From the NCBI GenBank assembly GCA_963854835.1, contig OY978526.1, forward strand, positions 89,993,846 to 90,057,845: a DNA stretch of 64,000 nt. The letters are read 5' to 3'. This stretch comes from Megamerina dolium. Its lineage: Eukaryota > Arthropoda > Insecta > Diptera > Megamerinidae. The position numbers were made by a program, and so were the translations under genes. The notes under the pieces are model-generated. The model was not told the origin of the DNA. It ran no database searches and saw nothing but the letters and a program-made list of their open reading frames with translations. Below are positions 62,121 to 64,000 of the stretch, one piece after another (the stretch's first letter is position 1; every line of letters begins with the position of its first letter).

Positions 62121-62211
62121 GACAACAACACCCAGGCCACTTGTATACTTGGATCCGGAAGCAGCAATGACAATTGCCCAAAATATTGCACATGAAAATA
62201 AAATTTCAAAG
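27512..62211 (+). CDS. unrecognised secreted, low-complexity protein (3' end outside the window)
   Basis: Exons from splice sites and phase: 27512-27554, 57558-57680, 61088-61221, 61334-61621, 61684-62211. Together they give 372 in-frame codons, and the last donor gttagt at 62212 means the gene continues. The start [19 protein letters not shown] has a hydrophobic core like a signal peptide. Three cysteines lie just after it (CGTC and LNC). The rest is hydrophilic and unstructured: a basic stretch [10 protein letters not shown], Pro/Gln-rich segments, [12 protein letters not shown], then a conserved-looking helical piece [20 protein letters not shown] with a charged coil after it, then a Thr run (TSTTTT, PRP) typical of O-glycosylated linkers. 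I do not recognise the family. A matrix or cuticle-associated secreted protein is possible but unproven. Exons 3-5 are secure by codon pattern; the link from exon 1 across 30 kb is inferred from phase and signal peptide. Confidence 0.7.
27965..28480. repeat. degenerate tandem repeat, unit about 170-205 bp
   Basis: CCAATATCTCGAAAA is followed each time by GGTTGGGCATTTTACC-like sequence and TTTCAACAAAATGTAGGC-like sequence, near 27982, 28152 and 28358. AATGACAAAATTTTTCCGAA recurs in the second and third units. A weaker relative is seen near 52480-52620. It looks like an old satellite fragment or an internally repeated transposon. Confidence 0.65.
29098..29870 (-). mobile_element. RTE-like LINE fragment (3' part), split by a SINE
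   Basis: Minus-strand translation gives [50 protein letters not shown] and VGRRRRGS, the usual C-terminal reverse-transcriptase motifs of RTE-type LINEs. The 3' UTR-like part (29098-29265) starts with a TACTTACTTA repeat that would be its tail. A SINE sits at 29266-29551. Internal stops show it is dead. Confidence 0.8.
29266..29551 (+). mobile_element. tRNA-derived SINE (5'-truncated, tail type A) inside an RTE LINE
   Basis: It starts within the body (TTTAATATCGAAAAG) and ends GAGCCCTTTGGGGCTTTAAG, then GTGCCACATA and a T-rich tail. It is flanked by the 9-bp duplication TTAGAACTT at 29257-29265 and 29552-29560. Confidence 0.88.
30570..30910 (-). mobile_element. tRNA-derived SINE, near full-length, tail type A
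   Basis: The minus strand runs from the tRNA-like head (B box GGTTCAATC near 30850) through the shared body to a degenerate type A hairpin and an A/T tail at the left end. Confidence 0.85.
31240..31965 (+). mobile_element. non-LTR retrotransposon reverse-transcriptase relic
   Basis: Frames give [45 protein letters not shown] (the catalytic ADD box), [13 protein letters not shown], and near the end [20 protein letters not shown] and [12 protein letters not shown], then an A-rich tail. A frameshift precedes MPLSPF, and about 80 residues seem missing in frame after LLYGLE. The 5' half is absent. Its tail recurs at 15558-15713 and a relative lies at 41440-41735. LINE clade not assigned. Confidence 0.85.
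32277..33189. mobile_element. possible non-autonomous element bounded by TTARGGTGG ends
   Basis: ATTAGGGTGGTCC at the left faces GGCCACCTTAAT at the right, about 910 bp apart. Similar ends bound 47772-49276 and 37228-37498. No coding capacity was recognised inside, and the termini are imperfect. Confidence 0.4.
34771..35117 (-). mobile_element. tRNA-derived SINE, full-length, tail type B
   Basis: The minus strand starts GTGGGTGCCGTAGCTCAATG and ends with AGTGTGTTCTCTCAGAGAG, GGCAGCCACAC and AACCTAACC. A 7-bp repeat GGCATTT flanks both ends (34764-34770 and 35118-35124). Confidence 0.9.
35262..35600 (+). mobile_element. LINE reverse-transcriptase C-terminal relic
   Basis: Discontinuous frames read [18 protein letters not shown], a WG-K-like stretch, and [12 protein letters not shown]. 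This is the thumb/C-terminal pattern of R1/LOA/Jockey-type reverse transcriptases. It has stops and frameshifts. Confidence 0.6.
35970..36482 (-). repeat. unclassified dispersed repeat, copy 2 (inverted relative to copy 1)
   Basis: It shares GGTGGGGATCGAGGCCTAAC, CACCTCTTCTGATCTAAGGA, the CTCCACATCGAGTACTTCG block and the CGGCTCCGG block with 24927-25525 in the opposite orientation. An ATGATGCTGATGATGATG run is inserted near 36178. Confidence 0.75.
36483..38313. other. AT-rich intronic DNA
   Basis: No gene found. A roughly 270-bp block at 37228-37498 has ends resembling ATTAGGG/CCACCCTAAT and may be a small element of the same class as 32277-33189. Confidence 0.35.
38314..39570 (+). mobile_element. 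mariner-family transposon, inactive
   Basis: The left end CGAGGGCGGTCCCAGTACTA and the right end, read inverted, CGAGGGTGATCCCAGTACTA form about 30-bp inverted repeats. TA flanks both sides (38312-38313 and 39571-39572). Length is 1,257 bp, carrying a broken transposase on the same strand. Confidence 0.93.
38496..39457 (+). pseudogene. mariner transposase pseudogene (second mariner lineage)
   Basis: It starts [20 protein letters not shown], then after a frameshift continues [20 protein letters not shown] and [15 protein letters not shown] (helix-turn-helix region), WVPRLLT, and a displaced [10 protein letters not shown] box. The FITMDE-type first catalytic segment is disrupted. It ends near [10 protein letters not shown] with TAA at 39455-39457. 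It is clearly a different lineage from the mariner at 16475. Confidence 0.9.
39571..41433. other. intronic DNA with simple repeats
   Basis: CAA/GTT tracts near 39915-39935 and ATT repeats near 40093-40110. From about 40860 to 41400 the base composition is less AT-rich, but no coding or repeat identity could be given. Confidence 0.35.
41434..41735 (+). mobile_element. LINE reverse-transcriptase 3' relic (related to 31240-31965)
   Basis: The plus strand reads [13 protein letters not shown], then a stop, then [29 protein letters not shown] and [10 protein letters not shown]. It keeps the GHT and [10 protein letters not shown] boxes that are missing from the copy at 31240. Several stops make it non-functional. 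Confidence 0.75.
41934..42298 (+). mobile_element. tRNA-derived SINE, full-length, tail type A with (CAA)n end
   Basis: A diverged head (ACCGTAGTCCAGTGATC, B box GGTTCCATGCC) is followed by the whole body. It ends ACGGGGCTTATGAGTGCCAC and an ACAACAACA run. Confidence 0.88.
42738..43006 (+). mobile_element. tRNA-derived SINE, best-preserved tRNA head, 3'-truncated
   Basis: GGTGCCGTAGCTCAGTGGTT (A box), CCTTCTAATC (anticodon-loop-like) and GGTTCAATCCCC (B box) form a recognisable tRNA-like head. The CTTCTAAT loop resembles arginine tRNA(UCU). The body stops at CCCTTCTAATAC. Confidence 0.9.
43400..43840 (-). mobile_element. Tc1/mariner-superfamily transposase relic
   Basis: Minus-strand pieces read [15 protein letters not shown], matching the GIIGPYFF box seen at 10458-11465, and [18 protein letters not shown], matching the C-terminal IDALE helix. 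Termini were not found. Confidence 0.55.
44226..44745. repeat. cluster of near-palindromic CCCWTTAAGGGG boxes
   Basis: CCCATTAAAGGGG, CCTTTTAAGG, CCCATTAAGGGG, CCTTAAAGGG and CCCTTTAAGGGG occur near 44337, 44431, 44581, 44656 and 44729. The surroundings are otherwise AT-rich with C-rich stretches. Function unknown. Confidence 0.5.
44746..46743. other. AT-rich intronic DNA, possible old transposon
   Basis: Includes a G-rich stretch (GAGGGGGGAGGGGAATAGGG near 45817) and a block at 46100-46340 with the composition of a decayed dispersed repeat. No protein matches were recognised. Confidence 0.3.
46744..47231 (-). mobile_element. internally deleted Tc1-like element (family of 10356-11576)
   Basis: It starts CAGGGTGATTTTTTAAGAGC and ends GCTAAAAAATTACCCTG, then TA. 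It keeps both transposon ends but only 488 bp, with the transposase core lost. Confidence 0.88.
48170..48562 (+). mobile_element. complete tRNA-derived SINE, tail type B, 16-bp target duplication
   Basis: A 393-bp full-length copy from GGGTGCCGTAGCTCAGTG to the CCTAA repeats. The flanks TTGGACCTAATGTAGT (48154-48169) and TTGAACCTAATGTAGT (48563-48578) differ at one base. This copy defines both ends of the family. Confidence 0.95.
48991..49216 (+). mobile_element. 5'-truncated tRNA-derived SINE with 16-bp perfect target duplication
   Basis: ATTTCATTGCAAAGCA stands at 48975-48990 and again at 49217-49232. The insert holds the SINE body and a shortened type A end (GCCACATA and T-run). The lack of a head with intact duplications shows it was truncated at insertion. 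Confidence 0.93.
49277..50164. other. AT-rich intronic DNA
   Basis: Nothing recognisable beyond simple sequence. Confidence 0.35.
50914..51052 (-). mobile_element. tRNA-derived SINE 3' fragment, tail type A
   Basis: The minus strand contains GTCACGAGCGTTCTGTCATT, the GAACTGGCTAATATTAA body and a diverged type A tail (GGGCTCTTCGGAGACTTTAG). It abuts a CT run at its right end. Confidence 0.7.
51430..51675 (+). mobile_element. mariner transposase relic
   Basis: Plus-strand pieces read [29 protein letters not shown] (second catalytic Asp box) and [17 protein letters not shown] (C-terminal helix). These belong to the lineage of 38314-39570 with large internal deletions. No termini were seen. Confidence 0.65.
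52391..54753. other. AT-rich intronic DNA
   Basis: A weak relative of the 27965-28480 tandem repeat lies near 52480-52620. Otherwise only simple sequence was seen. Confidence 0.35.
54754..55260 (-). mobile_element. internally deleted Tc1-like element, left end eroded
   Basis: It shares GAAATGTATGAAATCTTTAT at the left and GCTAAAAAATCACCCTG followed by TA at the right with 10356-11576. The internal deletion differs from that of 46744-47231. Confidence 0.85.
55431..55673 (-). mobile_element. tRNA-derived SINE, head lost, tail type A
   Basis: It spans the minus-strand body from TTCGAACGGTACCCACCTGA to the AGCGTCCTTAGGGGCTTTAA tail. The tRNA head is absent. Confidence 0.85.
55674..57557. other. 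AT-rich end of the long intron
   Basis: Includes an ATC microsatellite near 56943-56985 and a CA repeat at about 57424-57442 close to the exon 2 acceptor. No gene was seen. Confidence 0.4.
57558..57680 (+). CDS. exon 2 of the secreted-protein gene
   Basis: The acceptor TTTTTAG at 57557 opens a 123-nt exon reading [20 protein letters not shown] followed by a hydrophobic/basic stretch ending HFGL. It ends at the donor GTAAAA. Its three Cys residues are the only ones obvious near the N terminus. Confidence 0.7.
57681..58594. other. intron 2, AT-rich part
   Basis: AT-rich. A GC-richer spot at 58440-58490 with AG and GT boundaries was tested as a mini-exon and fails in frame. Confidence 0.35.
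58595..59271 (+). mobile_element. LINE 3' end (RNase H/zinc-knuckle region plus 3' UTR), CCTAA tail
   Basis: The plus strand reads [15 protein letters not shown], then a [10 protein letters not shown] cysteine cluster. After frameshifts come a [19 protein letters not shown] piece and [14 protein letters not shown] with a stop near 58930. This is the C terminus typical of I/LOA/R1/Jockey-type LINEs. The 3' UTR ends GTGAGCTCTCTCAATAAGAG, GCAGCCACAC and TAACCTAACCTAA. Confidence 0.7.
59272..60285. other. intron 2, low-complexity middle
   Basis: A moderately AT-rich stretch with internally similar phrases such as CATACAAAGTAG/CACACAAAGTAG and AAGCCACACCC/AAGCCACGCTT near 59520, 59660 and 59820. 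It may be a decayed internally repetitive element; no coding sequence. Confidence 0.3.
60286..60790 (+). mobile_element. tRNA-derived SINE, tail type B, interrupted by a small insertion
   Basis: The head GTGGGTGCTGTAGCTCAGTG and B box GGTTCAGTCC begin the copy. The body is interrupted at about 60383 and resumes near 60507. It ends CTCTCAGAGAGAGGGCAG and ACCTAACCTAACC. Without the insert it is about 380 bp. Confidence 0.92.
60383..60506 (+). mobile_element. short (TAA)n-tailed retroposed fragment inside a SINE
   Basis: About 124 bp, containing GACAGGATTTATAAATAGTC and GGTCGCGGTGCTTCATAGCC and ending in a TAATAATAA run. TAATATCGAAA occurs on both sides as the target duplication. A TAA tail is typical of I-factor-like LINE ends; the source element is not identified. 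Confidence 0.7.
61088..62211 (+). CDS. exons 3-5 of the secreted-protein gene
   Basis: Three exons (61088-61221, 61334-61621, 61684-62211) are separated by introns of 112 and 62 nt with good GT/AG sites and phase-0 junctions between them. The frame stays open with high codon complexity apart from Gln and Thr runs. The conserved-looking block [20 protein letters not shown] lies at about 61909-61968. Reading through the 61622 donor would stop soon after. Confidence 0.85.
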
Positions 62212-63030
62212 GTTAGTTAAGCATTGATTTGAAACAAATTGACAAAATTAGAATATATTCCGTACGTAATACTTTAAGGATTACCTCCTTTTATTGGTGA
62301 CAGAAAAGAAATTGAAGCAAGGGGTGTTATTTTTGCTGCATTAGCTCTTTCGATAGGGATTTTTATGGTTTGACATATGAGAATTGTCAAACTGTGTTTA
62401 CATTTGTGTTCAGTAAAATTTGACATTTCATCATGAATTGTTTAACGCTTCCAAATTGTGGAATTTTATTTTCAAAAAAAAAAAAAAAAAAAAATTCTGT
62501 TCGCGAAGTTCACAGAACAATTCGTCCATTTTATGGTCGTCATAATTTCTGGTTGAACGGTTATGTTAATGAACAAAATTGCCATATGTGGAATGAAGAC
62601 AATCGTCAAGCTGTCATTGAATCACCATTACATCCATTAAAAATGTCTCTTTGGCATGGTTTACACGCTGCCGGCATACGTGGGGCCTTATTTCTTTCGA
62701 AATGAGGAAGTAGCTGCCGTTACGGTGAATGGCGTGCATTATCGAGCCTTGCTAACTGACATTTGGTTTCCATAAATTGATCAGCTAAACATTGACGACA
62801 TTAGGTTTGAACAAGATGGAGCTACACGCCAAACAGTGCATGCAACAATTGAGTTATTGCAAAATCAATTTGGCGACAATTTTCTTTCCAGAGGCGGTCC
62901 TGCTAATTGGCCTCCTCCTTCGTGCGATTTAACGTCTCTTGACTACATTTTATGGAGCTATGTTAAGTCACTGGTTTATGCCGACAAACTAGCAAATCTT
63001 TAAGCGTTAGAAGCCAATATTCAAGCCAGC

Positions 63031-63568
63031 TTCCCAAGAATGGACGGGTCTACGTTCCGGAAGCACTCGACCACGTGGTCGATCAATGTCCATTCACCTC
63101 ATCAGAACACGGAAATGCTTTGTACGGGAAAAAACAAAAAATAAAAATAAATATGTGGCCACATAAAGCCCCAAAGGGCTCATTGGCCGAGCTTCTCTTC
63201 CATTACTGTTGTGCGTCTTAAATTTTGGACAATATTAGAAGGGACCTACTTATTTTAGCCGGTTCCGAACGGCAGAACACTTGTGACATCACTTTTTCTG
63301 AGCTTTGTCACAGAGTTCTTTAAGAAGCTTTTTCATGGCAAGTTGTTACTGTCGGAAGAACTGCCAATTGCTTGCCGACAGGTGGGTACCGTTCGAAAGA
63401 AAAATCTTATCGATATTAAATTTGTTATGCATCAGCCGGGGATTGTACCACCGACCTACAGATCAGAAGGCGAACACACTAACCACTGAGCTACGGCACC
63501 CACAAGCACAATACGGAAAAAACAAAACATTTCCGTATTTTTGCTGCTACAACAACAACAATAACAAC
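63031..63568. mobile_element. retroposed insertion with (CAA)n end inside the transposon, itself carrying a SINE
   Basis: It is flanked by AATATTCAAGCCAGC (63016-63030) and AATATTCAAGCCACC (63569-63583), cutting the transposase frame exactly between EANIQA and TIDEIRPD. Without the SINE it is about 150 bp with GGACGGGTCTACGTTCCGG near its start and GCTGCTACAACAACAACAAT at its end. The family is unknown. Confidence 0.75.
63140..63511 (-). mobile_element. full-length tRNA-derived SINE, tail type A, innermost nested insertion
   Basis: The minus strand runs from the head GTGGGTGCCGTAGCTCAGTG (right) to GGCTTTATGTGGCCACATA plus an ATTT-rich tail (left). The flanks TACGGGAAAAAACAAAA (63123-63139) and TACGGAAAAAACAAAA (63512-63527) are its target duplication. 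Confidence 0.92.
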
Positions 63569-63879
63569 AATATTCAAGCCACCATTGACGAAATACGGCC
63601 AGATTTATTGGAAAAAAGTCACTCGTAGCCTTGGTGAACATATGGCCGAAATAATATTTAAAAAATAAATGGCATGAAATTATCTAAGAGATTAAAATAA
63701 AAAACTTCATTCCAATAATATTTCTTTCTTTTATTTTGCTTCAAAGTTCTCAAGTTCTTTAAAAAAACACCAGATATATATTTTTTATTTTGTTTGCCTT
63801 ACTTCTTTGGAGCTGCTACTGTGGAATATGTATAGGAATGTATTTTTATATTTAATTATATCCAATAGTGCAATAAAAA

Positions 63880-64000
63880 AAGTGGTCGACCGTGCGAGTC
63901 TACCAAGATGAGCCAAATCCAACAAAAACCATATTTTGGAGGTGTCTAAGACGAAGCCGCAAAAGTGCTTCGACATTTGGTTTGAGCGGATGCAAAATTG
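63880..64000 (+). mobile_element. possible C-terminal mariner transposase fragment at the window edge
   Basis: The plus strand reads ILEVSKTKPQKCFDIWFERMQN, like the C-terminal helix of mariner transposases (KCF-WF-RM-KC). It is cut by the end of the window and preceded by a stop, so the call is tentative. Confidence 0.35.

Larger units (their letters stand above)
62322..63772 (+). mobile_element. Tc1/mariner-superfamily element (second subfamily), broken by nested insertions
   Basis: The transposase pieces are HRTIRPFYGRHN joined directly to [11 protein letters not shown] by an internal deletion, then MSLWHGLHAAGIRGALFLSK, DEDGATR-like text near 62808, FGDNFLSRGGPANWPPPSCD and LDYILWSYVKSLVYADKLAN. 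After an insertion it resumes with ATIDEIRPDLLEK and HMAEIIFKK at 63582-63658. Putative ends GGGTGTTATTTTTGC and AAAAAAACACC are weakly inverted. It lies in the intron after exon 5 of the secreted-protein gene. Confidence 0.85.

Overview
This is nuclear DNA from a dipteran insect. It is AT-rich, has short GT-AG introns in compact genes plus one intron of about 30 kb, and is full of decayed mariner-type transposons, non-LTR retrotransposons (LINEs) and tRNA-derived SINEs. Two genes match well-known Drosophila genes. The protein divergence and repeat load fit a non-drosophilid fly, and a tephritid fruit fly is my best guess (inference). No bacterial, viral or CRISPR features are present.

Layout. 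(1) 1-13226, + strand: most of fat facets (faf/USP9X), a very large deubiquitinase whose 5' end lies left of the window. I place 16 exons, all phase-consistent, encoding about 2,397 residues. The last two exons are less certain, and a decayed transposon sits in the last intron. (2) 13227-18286: AT-rich tail-to-tail intergenic DNA with a truncated LINE tail and a 1,286-bp dead mariner. (3) 18287-20836, - strand: a complete 8-exon gene for the biotin-carrying alpha subunit of mitochondrial 3-methylcrotonyl-CoA carboxylase (Mccc1, 700 aa). (4) 20837-27511: divergent intergenic DNA with a MITE-like element, microsatellites and an unclassified repeat. (5) 27512 to beyond 64000, + strand: an unrecognised gene for a secreted, low-complexity protein. 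Its signal-peptide exon is separated from the next exon by about 30 kb of repeat-filled intron. Five exons (372 residues) lie in the window and the gene continues past it.

The three genes do not form a functional unit. Faf removes ubiquitin from substrates, Mccc1 works in leucine catabolism in the mitochondrion, and the third protein is probably extracellular. The most interesting material is the repeat landscape of the 30-kb intron and its flanks. At least 13 copies of one tRNA-derived SINE occur. They share a body but carry two different 3' tails, one of which matches the 3' end of a LINE relic also in the window. Several copies have readable 9-16 bp target-site duplications, and one lies in a three-layer nested insertion.
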